A stretch of 64,000 nt of DNA from Betaproteobacteria bacterium. GTDB taxonomy: Bacteria; Pseudomonadota; Gammaproteobacteria; Burkholderiales; Burkholderiaceae_D. Position 1 is the stretch's first letter. Each line of letters starts with the position of its first letter. The DNA is taken from NCBI GenBank assembly GCA_025362735.1, contig JANYFL010000071.1, positions 62,001-126,000 of the forward strand, written 5' to 3'. The notes beneath the pieces are model-generated. The model worked only from the letters and a program-made list of their open reading frames with translations. It was not told the DNA's origin and ran no database searches. This document shows, in pieces, positions 7,487 through 20,581 of this stretch. Both the position numbers and the translations under genes were made by a program.

Positions 7487-8095
7487 TTGTCCCGCTACCA
7501 AGACCCCGCCCAACTGCCTGAACTGATTGCCGCCGTCGCGCTGGGTAATCAGCAGGCTTATCGGCGTCTATACGAAGCCACATCGGCGAAACTGTTTGCC
7601 GTTGCGCTGCGTATATTGAGAGATGAAGCGCGAGCCGAGGAAGTGGTGCAGGACAGTTTTGTCAACGTGTGGAACAGCGCGGGCAGTTATCAAACCCAGC
7701 TGTCTGCGCCAATGACTTGGCTGATCACGATTGTGCGTAACCGCTGCCTGGATGCCCTGCGTCGCAACCAGGGTCAGCGCCGCAATGAAGTGGAACTGGA
7801 TGAGGATCTCGTAGCCCTGATTGAATCCGATACGCCCGGTCCGCAAGACCAGTTGCTGCGTTCGGAAGATGCAGCCTCACTGAATATCTGCATGCGCAAA
7901 CTGGAATCGGGTCAGCGTCAGGCCATTGCCTTTGCCTACTTTCAGGGCTTGACCCACTCTGAACTTGCAGAAAGTCTGAAAGTGCCAATGGGCACGGTCA
8001 AGACTTGGATTCGTCGTGGATTGGAAAAACTGAAACGCTGTCTGGAAGAGGGCGCAGCCGATGTTGTGATTGAACCCAAATCTGAAATGAAATGA
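7487..8095 (+). CDS. ECF-type RNA polymerase sigma factor (SigK/RpoE-like)
   Basis: A 202-residue extracytoplasmic-function sigma factor. Region 2 covers about residues 25-95, with RDEARAEEVVQDSFVNVWNS for core binding and -10 recognition and TWLITIVRNRCLDALRR in 2.4. Region 4 (about 135-185) has the helix-turn-helix GLTHSELAESLKVPMGTVKTW followed by IRRGLEKLKRCL. The start is TTG (7487); no in-frame ATG is near. It overlaps the downstream anti-sigma gene by four bases (ATGA), a pairing typical of SigK-RskA modules, so it is probably held inactive at the membrane until a signal arrives. The signal is not evident from the sequence. Confidence 0.93.
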   Translation: MSRYQDPAQLPELIAAVALGNQQAYRRLYEATSAKLFAVALRILRDEARAEEVVQDSFVNVWNSAGSYQTQLSAPMTWLITIVRNRCLDALRRNQGQRRNEVELDEDLVALIESDTPGPQDQLLRSEDAASLNICMRKLESGQRQAIAFAYFQGLTHSELAESLKVPMGTVKTWIRRGLEKLKRCLEEGAADVVIEPKSEMK

Positions 8096-8859
8096 AGATC
8101 GAAGGCAAAAACGAACTCCGTGAAAAGCTGGCTGCCGAGTATGTGCTCGGCACCCTGCAGGGAGGCGCGCGCCGTCGATTTGAAACCTGGATGCGTAGCG
8201 ATGCTGGTTTACGCGTTCTAGTCGCCAAGTGGAATGACGGTCTTGCTCCATTGGCTGAAAACCTTCCCGAGCAAACACCGCCCCCGCGCGTCTGGAATGC
8301 CATCGTCGCGCGCATTCCTGCATTTGGCGCAAGCCAGAAAACCCAAACCGGCTGGTGGCACAGCCTCGCATTCTGGCGTGGGCTCGCGCTTGCGACGACA
8401 GCCGCAGCGGTCTTCGCCATCGGCCTCAATGTCCTGCGCGGCCCGGCACCGGTACAGGTTCAACAGGTTGCCGTACTGCCGAGCGTGGTCGCCACGATTA
8501 CCGATGACAAAACCGGCGAACCGCTAGCCTTCCTGATGATTCCAGCGCAACTCAATGTACCCGGTGCGCCCGCCACATCAGAACTGGTCGTCAAGGTCGT
8601 TGCCAACGTCAACGTACCCAACGACAAGACCCTGCAACTCTGGATGGCCCCGAAAATTCCAGTCCCCGGCGCGCCGCCGGTCAATTCGGTCGGCCTGGTC
8701 AACGCCTCGGCGCGCACCCTCCCGCTACGCATGACGATTGCTGATATCCAAGCCCTGCATGAGGCCAGACTGCTCGGTCTGTCGATTGAACCAGCCGGTG
8801 GATCACCGCAACCGACTCAGGTAATTGGGCATGGCAAGTGGACTCGGGTGACTAGTTAA
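8092..8859 (+). CDS. RskA-type membrane anti-sigma factor
   Basis: A 255-residue single-pass membrane protein that should bind the preceding ECF sigma factor. The N-terminal cytoplasmic part (LREKLAAEYVLGTLQGGARR, then RFETWMRSD) matches the RskA/anti-sigma-K family and lacks the His-x3-Cys-x2-Cys zinc motif of ZAS proteins. A transmembrane helix lies at about residues 100-118 (GLALATTAAAVFAIGLNVL). The periplasmic RskA domain has PNDKTLQLWMAP and SVGLVNASARTLPL. Translational coupling to the sigma gene by ATGA supports the pair. Release probably involves regulated proteolysis, as in related systems. Confidence 0.9.
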   Translation: MKIEGKNELREKLAAEYVLGTLQGGARRRFETWMRSDAGLRVLVAKWNDGLAPLAENLPEQTPPPRVWNAIVARIPAFGASQKTQTGWWHSLAFWRGLALATTAAAVFAIGLNVLRGPAPVQVQQVAVLPSVVATITDDKTGEPLAFLMIPAQLNVPGAPATSELVVKVVANVNVPNDKTLQLWMAPKIPVPGAPPVNSVGLVNASARTLPLRMTIADIQALHEARLLGLSIEPAGGSPQPTQVIGHGKWTRVTS

Positions 8860-8904
8860 ACAGAGTCTTTCGAGACCTTATTTATCTTGGATGAGGCCAC
8901 TTAA

Positions 8905-9519
8905 TTGATCAAAAAACGAAGATTTGGCATTCTTTTTTTCGCTTGCATCTCGTCAGCTTTTGGTCAGGGCATGCCTGAATCGTTTCCAATTGAACTACGT
9001 GGAGATATCTCAAAGAACGATGAATGCAAGTTTACGGGGCTTTATCAAATACCAAATGAATTTGATGTGGTTGTGACTACGCCGTCTGAGAAAGAGGTAA
9101 AAAGAGTAAATCGAAAATCGAGAATTTCGCCTTTGGAACGAAACTGGGATACAGGAATCGTTCTCGAAGATAGATATTTTTTAATGCTCAGCAAGGCCAA
9201 TTTATTTGATTTATCTAGTTTGAATAACGAATATCTTGTGAAGCTCAGAAATTCCGAGAATGTCGTGATTGGGGAATTTGTTGTTGGGCGTACTAAGCCA
9301 TGTATAGGGTCAGTGCATATTTTTGAAAAGCAAAATGGATGGGGTGGCGGTGAGAGTGCTGCAACGCGAATTAACTTTAAGTTGTTCGTATTTCTTGACG
9401 GAAGTTCAAACTTGGTAATTGCCACAAATGTGAGCACTGAGTCTAAGGTTTTTTTATTTTCGGCAAGCAAACATACAGAAATCTTGGAAAAAATAGTGCT
9501 GAGGCGAATTGAGCAGTAG
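8905..9519 (+). CDS. AT-rich exported protein, unknown function
   Basis: A 204-residue protein with an N-terminal signal sequence (KKRRFGILFFACISSAFG) and a mature part rich in Lys, Asn and Ser. No domain is recognised. Codon use and base composition are clearly more AT-rich than the flanking anti-sigma and carbon-metabolism genes, suggesting horizontal origin. The start appears to be TTG at 8905 with a poor ribosome-binding site, so the exact start is uncertain. It stands alone after the sigma/anti-sigma pair and is not obviously part of that operon. Confidence 0.5.
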   Translation: MIKKRRFGILFFACISSAFGQGMPESFPIELRGDISKNDECKFTGLYQIPNEFDVVVTTPSEKEVKRVNRKSRISPLERNWDTGIVLEDRYFLMLSKANLFDLSSLNNEYLVKLRNSENVVIGEFVVGRTKPCIGSVHIFEKQNGWGGGESAATRINFKLFVFLDGSSNLVIATNVSTESKVFLFSASKHTEILEKIVLRRIEQ

Positions 9520-9619
9520 AGTTTGTTTTTGGATGCTTTCCGTGGCGGGTGTGGGCCCCAATTCTATGCTGGAGTAAGTTTTACAACGCTAAACCAATTT
9601 CCCAATATTGGCGAAAACC

Positions 9620-10645
9620 TTACGGCTTCCAGTTGAGGTTTCCAGGCATTTCCCTTTGCACAACATTGTTCTCTTTCAAACCGGCTACATCCGGCAGGCT
9701 GCCGTTACCCGCGAACATGTTGCCGTTGAATTCAACCGATTCCACATCTTGAGCAAGATTGATGAAGCGCGTGTTGCCTGAGCGTTGGCTGATGAAGGTG
9801 TGGCCTCTGGCAATAAAGCGGTGCGGACCGGTCTTCAAGCCTTCGGCACCGTAAGAAATCATCGCGCGGTTCTCGGCTCCGTCACCTTTCTGAATGACGT
9901 TGGAGGTCATCAACACTTGCCCGCCGTTGGGAAACTCGACCACGTAACTCGCACGCCCATCCGTCTCGTCGGCAATACGGTTGCCACTGATCACGTTAAT
10001 GACAGCCCGGCTCTTGAGGTTATGGCCGGTGATGGCATGATGTAAATAACTTTGTTTCACAGTGAGCTTGCCGATGGCGCCGATATAGACATTGTGCGAC
10101 AGGCCTTCGCCTTTTCTGTTGTTTGCGAACTCGCAATGCTCAATCAGGACTTCACTGCTCGGGTTGACACCGGTCAGCACACCGGTCTCGTTGTCGTGAA
10201 AAAAGTCATTGCGCAGCACCAGGTTGCGGCCTTCAAGACGGATGCCGGCGCCGTTCCGGTCGGGCACTTTGGCGCCGGAGAACTCGATGTTTTCGACCAG
10301 GGTATCGTTGCCACGGATAACACAGATGGCCTTGGCTTCGGCAGCGCGTCCTTCGGCCTTGAGATGCGGTCGGCCACCCGTGCCGATGATCTTGAGCCGG
10401 TTGGCTGTCCACACGGCCACATCTCCGCGATATTCACTAGCTTCGATTGCGATGGTGTCACCATCCCGTGCTGCTTTCGCTGCTGCGCTCGGGACTTTAA
10501 ATTCGCTTTGCGGGCCGACATGCAATGTGGCTGCATGGGCGCTGAAGATTATCGAAAGTGTCAGCAGAATCGTGAGCACTGCATTGAAAGATCGTCTCCT
10601 CATGGCACGTTCACTCTCTTGGCGCATCGACGTCGATAGCATCAT
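9620..10645 (-). CDS. secreted right-handed beta-helix protein
   Basis: A 341-residue exported protein. A signal peptide ends near [10 protein letters not shown]. The mature part has the repeating pattern of parallel beta-helix (pectate-lyase/NosD-like) proteins: short strands with Asn ladders such as [45 protein letters not shown] and [19 protein letters not shown]. No catalytic set for a specific lyase is evident, so substrate and activity are unknown; a polysaccharide-binding or modifying role is plausible. The ATG at 10645 overlaps the transaldolase stop (ATGA); an alternative start at 10603 ([10 protein letters not shown]) gives a more standard signal peptide. Unusually, it is coupled to a central-metabolism gene. 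Confidence 0.7.
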   Translation of the reverse strand: MMLSTSMRQESERAMRRRSFNAVLTILLTLSIIFSAHAATLHVGPQSEFKVPSAAAKAARDGDTIAIEASEYRGDVAVWTANRLKIIGTGGRPHLKAEGRAAEAKAICVIRGNDTLVENIEFSGAKVPDRNGAGIRLEGRNLVLRNDFFHDNETGVLTGVNPSSEVLIEHCEFANNRKGEGLSHNVYIGAIGKLTVKQSYLHHAITGHNLKSRAVINVISGNRIADETDGRASYVVEFPNGGQVLMTSNVIQKGDGAENRAMISYGAEGLKTGPHRFIARGHTFISQRSGNTRFINLAQDVESVEFNGNMFAGNGSLPDVAGLKENNVVQREMPGNLNWKP

Positions 10646-11577
10646 TTTTGCTGAATCAATTTCTCCAACTTGACCGCATCCGCAGCAAACACGCGAATGC
10701 CTTCGGCCAGTTTTTCCGTGGCCATTGCATCTTCATTCAGTTGCCAGCGGAAACGACTTTCATCAAGGATGTGATCTTCGACGGTTTGCGTTGCCGCCCA
10801 TTCTGGGTTGAGTTTGCATGGCACAGGCGCATCGGACTGCTGTAATTCGGCGAGGAGTTGCGGGCTGATCGTCAGCAGGTCGCAACCGGCCAGTTCAATG
10901 ATCTGGCCAATGTTGCGGAAACTGGCACCCATCACCTCGGTTTGATAACCGAGCTTCTTGAAGGCTGCATAAATGCTCTTGACCGATTGGACGCCAGGGT
11001 CATTGGCAGGTTCGTAGGCGGTTTTATTTTCTGCTTTCTTGTACCAGTCGGTGATACGACCGACGAAGGGAGAGATCAGCGTCACGCCCGCCTCGGCGCA
11101 GGCCATTGCCTGGGCCAGGGAAAACAACAGAGTGAGGTTGCAGTGAATGCCTTCGCGTTCGAGAATTTCTGCGGCCTTGATGCCTTCCCAAGTTGCGGCG
11201 ATCTTGATCAGTACACGTTCGCGCGAAACGTTTGCGGCCTCGTAGAGCGCGATCAGTTCATGGGCCTTGGCTACCGTGGCGGCGACATCAAAGGACAGGC
11301 GAGCATCAACTTCGGTCGATACGCGACCGGGCACGATTTGAAGAATCTCCAGACCGAAAGCAACCAACAGCCGGTCGATAACGAGGTCAAGTGGTTCCTG
11401 ACCATGATCGCGCAAGGTTCGCTCGAGCAGCGGCTTGTAAGCGTCCTGCTGCACAGCTTTCAGAATCAGGGAAGGGTTGGTCGTTGCGTCGCGGGGAGCG
11501 AAGGCGCGCATCGATTCAAAATCGCCGGTATCGGCCACGACGATGGTGTACTGCTTCAGTTGTTCAAGCTGGTTCAT
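10642..11577 (-). CDS. tal: transaldolase (TalB family)
   Basis: Transfers dihydroxyacetone units between sedoheptulose 7-phosphate and glyceraldehyde 3-phosphate in the non-oxidative pentose phosphate pathway. The 311-residue cytosolic TIM barrel starts with [20 protein letters not shown] and has the two family signatures: DATTNPSLI near residue 30 and [17 protein letters not shown] near 125-140, whose Lys in LIKIAAT forms the Schiff base. The [14 protein letters not shown] segment is also typical. Length matches classical TalB. It is transcribed divergently from carA, and its stop overlaps the start of the beta-helix gene. Confidence 0.97.
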   Translation of the reverse strand: MNQLEQLKQYTIVVADTGDFESMRAFAPRDATTNPSLILKAVQQDAYKPLLERTLRDHGQEPLDLVIDRLLVAFGLEILQIVPGRVSTEVDARLSFDVAATVAKAHELIALYEAANVSRERVLIKIAATWEGIKAAEILEREGIHCNLTLLFSLAQAMACAEAGVTLISPFVGRITDWYKKAENKTAYEPANDPGVQSVKSIYAAFKKLGYQTEVMGASFRNIGQIIELAGCDLLTISPQLLAELQQSDAPVPCKLNPEWAATQTVEDHILDESRFRWQLNEDAMATEKLAEGIRVFAADAVKLEKLIQQK

Positions 11578-11647
11578 AGAGTCATTTAACAGGTTTGGGT
11601 AATCGTTCAGAGTGACGGAGTGATTTCGCCGAAGTGGTGCGGCAAGG

Positions 11648-11653
11648 TATAAT
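11648..11653 (+). promoter_or_regulatory. -10 element of the putative carAB promoter
   Basis: A perfect TATAAT hexamer lies in the tal-carA divergent gap. A -35 about 17 bases upstream is weak (TTCGCC at 11625-11630). Transcription from here would give a leader of roughly 145 bases before the carA GTG, long enough for regulation by pyrimidines or arginine, though no specific structure was recognised. Confidence 0.45.
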
Positions 11654-11803
11654 TCGCAAGTTTACCTACACCCAGCCGCCTGCTAGCGAATACCTCCTTC
11701 CGAACGACCGCATTCCCGCCTGTTTTCGCCGTGTTTAACGCGAAAAAATTCAGGTCAGGGGAAAAGCTCGACCGGCGCACAGACGGCACAAACAGGAGTT
11801 TTT

Positions 11804-12971
11804 GTGTTGCCGTCCGATTTCTTTCATCACGCTTCCGCTGCACAAATTGCAGTACTGGCGTTGGCAGACGGGTCCATTTTTCACGGCATTTCCATCGGTG
11901 CGTCCGGCCAGACTGTTGGCGAAGTGGTGTTCAACACCGCGATGACCGGCTATCAGGAAATCCTGACCGACCCCAGCTATTCCCGCCAGATCGTCACGCT
12001 GACCTATCCCCACATCGGCAACGTCGGTATCAATGACGAAGACGTGGAATCCGGCAAGGTGCATGCCGCCGGACTTATCATCCGCGACCTGCCGCTGATT
12101 GCTTCCAATTTCCGCGCCCAGCTTTCTTTGTCGCAATACCTTCAGGACGAAAACTGCGTCGCCATTGCAGAGATCGACACGCGCAAGCTGACGCGCATTT
12201 TGCGCGAGAAGGGCGCACAAAGCGGTGCCATCGTCACTGGTTCCAGCAGCAATAAAGCCGAGCTGGCAGCCGACGCGCTGGCCCTGGCCCGCAGCTTTCC
12301 CGGCCTGGCCGGTATGGATTTGGCCAAGGTGGTCTCGACCACCAAAAAGTACGACTGGACTGAAACCGAATGGCAACTCGGCACCGGTTACGGCACTTTG
12401 AGCAAGCCCAAGTTTCATGTCGTCGCCTTCGACTACGGCGTCAAGCGCAACATCCTGCGCATGCTGGCGTCGCGTGGCTGCAAGGTCACCGTGCTGCCTG
12501 CCCAAGCTTCTGCCGCCGATGCACTCGCACTCAAGCCCGATGGTATTTTTCTGTCCAATGGGCCAGGTGATCCAGAGCCGTGCGACTACGCGATTGCCGC
12601 CAGCTGTGAACTGATCGAAAGTGGCATTCCGACCTTTGGCATTTGCCTGGGTCATCAGATCATGGCACTGGCTTCTGGTGCCAAAACCCTGAAGATGAAA
12701 TTCGGCCATCACGGCGCCAATCATCCGGTGCAGGATCTCGAAACCAAGCAGGTACTCATCACCAGCCAAAACCACGGCTTTGCGGTCGACCCGGCGTCCC
12801 TCCCTGCGAATTGCAAAGTCACGCATGTGTCCTTGTTCGATGGTTCGCTGCAAGGTTTTGCCCGCACCGACAAACCCGCCTTCTGCTTCCAGGGTCACCC
12901 CGAAGCCAGCCCCGGCCCCCACGACATTGCTTACCTGTTTGACCGCTTTGTGAGCTTGATGGAGAACAACC

Positions 12972-12979
<8 letters not shown>
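11804..12979 (+). CDS. carA: carbamoyl-phosphate synthase small (glutaminase) subunit
   Basis: Hydrolyses glutamine and passes ammonia to CarB for carbamoyl phosphate, the precursor of arginine and pyrimidines. The 391-residue protein has the CPSase small-chain domain ([24 protein letters not shown]) and a class I glutamine amidotransferase domain from about residue 205. The nucleophile Cys is in FGICLGHQI, and the catalytic His/Glu are in [13 protein letters not shown]. The start is a GTG preceded by AGGAG at 11793-11797. It overlaps carB by eight bases, consistent with a strict 1:1 complex. Confidence 0.97.
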
Positions 12980-16232
<3,253 letters not shown>

Positions 16233-16253
16233 GCAGTCGTTATTAATAAGCAA

Positions 16254-16300
16254 AAAGAGGTCACGGCGAGTGCAATCGCACGGTCGTGGCCTCTTTCATT
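16254..16300 (+). terminator. rho-independent terminator after carAB
   Basis: AAAGAGGTCACG (16254-16265) pairs with CGTGGCCTCTTT (16285-16296), with one G-T pair, and T-rich sequence follows. It lies 22 bases after the carB stop, so it ends the carAB transcript. It also sits before the true greA start, arguing against the longer greA frame from 16286. Confidence 0.8.
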
Positions 16301-16333
16301 TCTGTTTTAATTTCTGAATTTGTGAGTGTAGAG

Positions 16334-16810
16334 ATGAGTACGATCCCGATTACCGTCCGTGGTGCCGAACTGCTCAAGCAGGAGCTGCAACAGTTGAAGC
16401 ATGTCGAGCGGCCCCACGTGATCAATGCGATTTCCGAGGCACGTGCCCAGGGCGACCTGTCGGAGAATGCTGATTACGACGCAGCCAAGGAGCGGCAGAG
16501 TTTTATCGAAGGCCGTATCCAGGAACTGGAAGGCAAGTTGTCCAATGCTCAGATTATTGATCCCCGGTTGCTCGATGCAGAGGGCCGCGTGGTTTTTGGC
16601 GCCACAGTCGAACTGGAAGATCTGGGTTCCGGTGGCAGGGTGACTTATCAGATCGTTGGAGATGACGAGGCGGATGTTAAGGAAAGCAAGATTTCCATCT
16701 CCAGTCCGATTGCGCGCGCCTTGATCGGCAAATATGAAGGCGATGTTGCCGAGGTCCAGGCACCAGGCGGGGTGCGCGAGTACGAAGTGCTGGAAGTCCG
16801 CTACCAGTAA
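16334..16810 (+). CDS. greA: transcription elongation factor GreA
   Basis: GreA rescues backtracked RNA polymerase by stimulating transcript cleavage. The 158-residue product has the N-terminal coiled coil ([19 protein letters not shown]) with the acidic tip residues in [16 protein letters not shown], and the C-terminal FKBP-like domain ([29 protein letters not shown]). The ATG at 16334 gives the standard length; a longer frame from 16286 would begin inside the carB terminator. The DUF4149-like gene starts on the base after its stop. Confidence 0.96.
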   Translation: MSTIPITVRGAELLKQELQQLKHVERPHVINAISEARAQGDLSENADYDAAKERQSFIEGRIQELEGKLSNAQIIDPRLLDAEGRVVFGATVELEDLGSGGRVTYQIVGDDEADVKESKISISSPIARALIGKYEGDVAEVQAPGGVREYEVLEVRYQ

Positions 16811-17215
16811 ATGTCTATCTTGCAACGCAGTTTGACGCTGCTCTGCGGTGTCTCTGCAGGCGTTCTCTTGTGTGCCGGGGCCATTGTGGCACCCGTCGTA
16901 TTCATGACCTTGAGTCCGGATCATGTAACGGCGGGCCGATTGGCAGCTAAAGTATTTGAGATTTCTTACTGGTTGACTGGATTGTCGATGTTCTTGATCG
17001 CCATCATGCGGCTACCCAAAACCAAGAGCCTATGGATCTTGGTGGCAGTATTGATGGGTCTGACTGCGGTGCAATTGGGCTGGATGAGTCCGGCTTTATT
17101 GAATCAAGGGCAGGGCTGGCCATTTTCTTTTGCAGCGCTGCATGGGACCGCTTCGGCGATTCATGGGGTCATGATCTTGCTGGCCCTTGCGGTGTCCTGG
17201 AAACTTAGCCGCTAG
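16811..17215 (+). CDS. DUF4149-like (TMEM205-type) membrane protein
   Basis: A 134-residue protein with four predicted membrane helices (about 8-30, 48-66, 72-92, 110-130). The pattern GVLLCAGAIVAPVVFMTLSP followed by an AGRLAAKVFEISYW segment, and the LHGTASAIHGV end, matches DUF4149 proteins, which commonly follow greA in betaproteobacteria. The start abuts the greA stop, so the two are probably co-transcribed. Function unknown. The gene converges with yhbY and the two stop codons overlap. Confidence 0.8.
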   Translation: MSILQRSLTLLCGVSAGVLLCAGAIVAPVVFMTLSPDHVTAGRLAAKVFEISYWLTGLSMFLIAIMRLPKTKSLWILVAVLMGLTAVQLGWMSPALLNQGQGWPFSFAALHGTASAIHGVMILLALAVSWKLSR

Positions 17216-17703
17216 TTATTCTGGAACGCTTTTTTGCTGGATTTTTGCCCGGATTTGCGTACGCGTTCCGTTCGGGGCGGGCGGGTTCCGGCAACGGTCT
17301 TGCGTGTTGAAGTTTCCAGAATGAAAAGCTTGCCGGTAACAGGATTGCGTTTGGCTTCTTTACGCAGGATTGTTTTGGCTACTTTCTTGGCTGCGGGCTG
17401 TGTCAATACGGGAAGTTTGTGCAATTCAGGATTGACGCGATACAAGACCAGCAATTTGCCGATATGCTGAACCTGCGCGGCTTCGAGCTCTTCTGATATT
17501 TGTGCGAGAAAGGCATTGCGTTCGTCGCGGTCATCATTGGCGACGCGCACCTTGATCAATTCATGGGCGGTCAAGGCGCGTTCGATTTCTTTCAGAACGG
17601 CTTTGGTCAGACCGGCATCGCCGATGATGACGACTGGTTCAAGCGGGTGAGAGCGGGCTTTGAGATCTTTGCGTTCGGCGGGAGTAAGCAGGGGAGCGGT
17701 CAT
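17212..17703 (-). CDS. yhbY: YhbY-type CRM-domain RNA-binding protein
   Basis: A 163-residue protein whose first 95 residues form a CRM domain, the RNA-binding fold of YhbY that associates with the 50S ribosomal precursor. Recognisable segments are LTPAERKDLKARSHPLEPVV, IGDAGLTKAVLKEIERALTA and HELIKVRVANDDRDERN. The C-terminal 65 residues are an extra Lys/Arg/Thr-rich, probably disordered tail (TSTRKTVAGTRPPRTERVRK) not present in the about 97-residue E. coli YhbY. It is divergent from rlmE, another ribosome-assembly gene, an arrangement common in proteobacteria. Confidence 0.92.
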   Translation of the reverse strand: MTAPLLTPAERKDLKARSHPLEPVVIIGDAGLTKAVLKEIERALTAHELIKVRVANDDRDERNAFLAQISEELEAAQVQHIGKLLVLYRVNPELHKLPVLTQPAAKKVAKTILRKEAKRNPVTGKLFILETSTRKTVAGTRPPRTERVRKSGQKSSKKAFQNN

Positions 17704-17792
17704 AAAATGCCAATCTGGATTAGTGCAGCAACAAATAAATAAATCAAGACGCGAATTATCGCTGAAACGACGATTAGGGCTTATGGGGGCTT

Positions 17793-18479
17793 ATGGCCAA
17801 GAACAAATTCAACCACTCATGGCTACATGACCATATCAACGATCCCTACGTCAAGCTGGCGCAAAAATACGGCTATCGGGCCCGTGCGGCGTTCAAACTG
17901 AAGGAAATCGACGAGCAGGACAAGCTGATCAAGCCGGGTCAGGTCATCGTCGATTTGGGTGCCGCTCCGGGGAGTTGGTCGCAATATGCACGTGATAAGT
18001 TGGTAGGCAAAGGCGTAGCAGGCAAGGGTGGGACAGAGGAAGGGCACGTCAATGGCCGCATCATTGCCCTGGATTTGTTGCCGATGGAGCCGATTGCCGA
18101 TGTCAGCTTTATTCAAGGCGATTTCCGTGAAGATGCTGTCATCGCGCAACTGGAACAGGCATTGGAAGGTATTCCCATGCCAGAGAATGGTCGCCGGGTC
18201 GATCTTGTCATTTCCGATATGGCCCCCAACTTGTCCGGTGTAGCTATTGCCGATGCGGCCCGGATGCAGCATGTGATTGAATTGGCACTTGATTTTGCGC
18301 AAAAACATCTGAAACCATCGGGGGCTTTGCTCGTCAAAGCTTTTCACGGGAGCGGATACAGCCAGACGGTGCAAGCGTTCAAGCAGCAATTTGTCACGGT
18401 TGCCCCGCGTAAACCCAAGGCTTCTCGGGACAAGTCCGCAGAAACTTTTATTCTTGGACGGACGCTTAAAAAACTGTAG
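17793..18479 (+). CDS. rlmE: 23S rRNA (U2552-2'-O) methyltransferase RlmE
   Basis: Methylates the 2'-O of U2552 in 23S rRNA using SAM (FtsJ/RrmJ family), needed for late 50S assembly. The 228-residue protein has the SAM motif [16 protein letters not shown] and the catalytic K-D-K-E set: Lys in [12 protein letters not shown], Asp in [10 protein letters not shown], Lys in [11 protein letters not shown] and Glu in [15 protein letters not shown] provides the ribosome-binding site. It lies directly before ftsH, the classical ftsJ-ftsH order, and is divergent from yhbY. Confidence 0.97.
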   Translation: MAKNKFNHSWLHDHINDPYVKLAQKYGYRARAAFKLKEIDEQDKLIKPGQVIVDLGAAPGSWSQYARDKLVGKGVAGKGGTEEGHVNGRIIALDLLPMEPIADVSFIQGDFREDAVIAQLEQALEGIPMPENGRRVDLVISDMAPNLSGVAIADAARMQHVIELALDFAQKHLKPSGALLVKAFHGSGYSQTVQAFKQQFVTVAPRKPKASRDKSAETFILGRTLKKL

Positions 18480-18609
18480 TCAAGAAACCGGTCGTCAAAA
18501 ACTATAGTCAAGCGTAATCAGGTCGATATGAACACTGTACTGGCACGCTTGGTGTTGCAGGTTTAGAATCTAGTTGTTTTGTTGACATTGTCCTGGCAGG
18601 AGCCAAATT

Positions 18610-20508
18610 TTGAACAATACTTTTTCTAAAGTCGCAGTCTGGCTGGTGATTGCACTGGTTCTCTTCATGGTTTTCAAGCAATTTGATAACCGTGGCGGCA
18701 CAGGCGGCAACGCGGTCGCTTATTCCGACTTTCTGGACGAAATCCATGCCGGGCGCATCAAGAGTGTGACGCTACAGGACAACAACGGTGCGGCCGAGAT
18801 TGCGGCCATTACAACCGATGACCGGAAAATCCACACGACTGGCACCTACCTCGATCGTGGTCTGATCGGTGATCTGGTCAAGAACAACGTCAAGTTTGAT
18901 GTCAAACAGCGCGAAGAGCAGTCGCTGTTGATGAGTATTTTCGTTTCCTGGTTTCCGTTCCTGTTGCTGATTGGTGTCTGGATTTTCTTCATGCGTCAGA
19001 TGCAGGGTGGCGGACGTGGCGGTGCTTTTTCATTTGGTAAATCGCGCGCCAAGATGCTGGATGAAACGACGAATCAAGTGACTTTTGCCGATGTCGCCGG
19101 TTGCGATGAGGCCAAGGAAGATGTATCCGAACTGGTCGATTTCCTGCGTGACCCATCCAAGTTCCAGAAGCTTGGAGGCCGCATTCCGCGCGGCGTGCTC
19201 ATGGTCGGCTCGCCGGGTACCGGCAAAACCTTGTTGGCCCGTGCGATTGCTGGCGAGGCCAAGGTGCCGTTCTTTTCGATTTCAGGTTCCGACTTCGTCG
19301 AAATGTTTGTTGGTGTCGGCGCGGCACGTGTACGCGACATGTTCGAGAACGCCAAGAAGCATGCCCCCTGCATCATCTTCATCGATGAAATCGATGCAGT
19401 CGGTCGTCAGCGTGGCGCTGGCCTTGGCGGTGGCAACGATGAGCGCGAGCAGACCCTCAATCAGATGCTTGTCGAGATGGATGGTTTCGAAACGGGTGTC
19501 GGCGTGATTGTGATTGCTGCGACCAATCGTCCGGACGTCCTTGATCCTGCCTTGCTGCGTCCGGGTCGCTTTGACCGTCAAGTCGTTGTGCCACTCCCTG
19601 ACATTCGTGGACGTGAGCAGATTCTCAACGTGCATATGCGCAAGGTGCCGGTTGCTCAGGATGTGAAGGCCGACATCATTGCGCGTGGCACACCCGGCTT
19701 TTCGGGTGCTGATTTGGCTAATCTGGTCAATGAGGCTGCGCTGTTTGCCGCGCGTCGAAACGGTCGTCTGGTCGAGATGAACGACTTCGAAAAAGCCAAG
19801 GACAAGATCGTTATGGGTGCCGAGCGCCGCACCATGGTCATGGACGAGGAAGAAAAGCGCAATACGGCTTATCACGAGTCGGGCCATGCGCTTCTTGGCA
19901 AGCTCCTGCCGAAGTGCGATCCGGTTCACAAGGTCACGATTATTCCGCGCGGTCGCGCCTTAGGTGTGACCATGTCGTTACCAGAAAAGGACAAGTATTC
20001 CTATGACCGCGAGTACATGCTGAATCAGATTTCGATGTTGTTCGGCGGACGGATTGCCGAAGAAGTCTTCATGAATCAGATGACCACCGGAGCTTCGAAC
20101 GACTTTGAACGTGCGACTGAACTGGCGCGCAACATGGTTACGCGCTACGGCATGAGTGATGCACTTGGACCGATGGTTTATGCCGAAAACGAAGGCGAAG
20201 TTTTCCTCGGACGTTCAGTCACGACCCAAAAGAATGTATCCGAAACGACCATGCAAAAGGTCGATGCCGAGATCCGTCGCATCATTGACGAACAATATGC
20301 ACTGGCCAAGAAAATCATTCTCGAAAATCGCGACAAGATTGAAGCAATGACCAAGGCTCTGCTCGAATGGGAAACCATTGATTCAGACCAGATTGATGAC
20401 ATCATTGCAGGCAAGCCGCCGCGCCCACCCAAGCCCACGGGCAGCAGTGGCCCCAGCGCATCCAACACTCCGCCGCCAATTTCACCCAATGCGACGGCAC
20501 CGGCCTGA
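18610..20508 (+). CDS. ftsH: ATP-dependent zinc metalloprotease FtsH
   Basis: Membrane-anchored AAA+ protease that degrades misassembled membrane proteins and regulatory proteins. The 632-residue protein has two N-terminal membrane helices (about 5-22 and 100-120), Walker A GSPGTGKT (about 197), Walker [12 protein letters not shown], the second region of homology around [19 protein letters not shown], and the zinc site HESGH (about 420) with the third ligand further on. The start is TTG at 18610, preceded by CAGGAG. The C-terminal tail is Pro/Ser/Thr-rich. A clear terminator follows. Confidence 0.98.
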   Translation: MNNTFSKVAVWLVIALVLFMVFKQFDNRGGTGGNAVAYSDFLDEIHAGRIKSVTLQDNNGAAEIAAITTDDRKIHTTGTYLDRGLIGDLVKNNVKFDVKQREEQSLLMSIFVSWFPFLLLIGVWIFFMRQMQGGGRGGAFSFGKSRAKMLDETTNQVTFADVAGCDEAKEDVSELVDFLRDPSKFQKLGGRIPRGVLMVGSPGTGKTLLARAIAGEAKVPFFSISGSDFVEMFVGVGAARVRDMFENAKKHAPCIIFIDEIDAVGRQRGAGLGGGNDEREQTLNQMLVEMDGFETGVGVIVIAATNRPDVLDPALLRPGRFDRQVVVPLPDIRGREQILNVHMRKVPVAQDVKADIIARGTPGFSGADLANLVNEAALFAARRNGRLVEMNDFEKAKDKIVMGAERRTMVMDEEEKRNTAYHESGHALLGKLLPKCDPVHKVTIIPRGRALGVTMSLPEKDKYSYDREYMLNQISMLFGGRIAEEVFMNQMTTGASNDFERATELARNMVTRYGMSDALGPMVYAENEGEVFLGRSVTTQKNVSETTMQKVDAEIRRIIDEQYALAKKIILENRDKIEAMTKALLEWETIDSDQIDDIIAGKPPRPPKPTGSSGPSASNTPPPISPNATAPA

Positions 20509-20541
20509 GCGTTGTCGTTTTCATTACTAAAATAAAGTGCA

Positions 20542-20568
20542 GGGTGGGGAAACCCACCCTTTTTCTTT
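20542..20568 (+). terminator. rho-independent terminator after ftsH
   Basis: GGGTGGG (20542-20548) and CCCACCC (20553-20559) form a perfect seven-base stem around a GAAA loop, followed by TTTTTCTTT. It ends the rlmE-ftsH unit before folP, so folP must have its own promoter or rely on read-through. Confidence 0.9.
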
Positions 20569-20581
20569 GCCCTTAACTTCC

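Noticed and set aside
16286-16333. Longer N-terminus for GreA
   Set aside because: The first codons fall in the carAB terminator, and the shorter form has the exact standard length.
20537-20581. Longer N-terminus for FolP
   Set aside because: The added codons coincide with the ftsH terminator hairpin, so they are unlikely to be translated.
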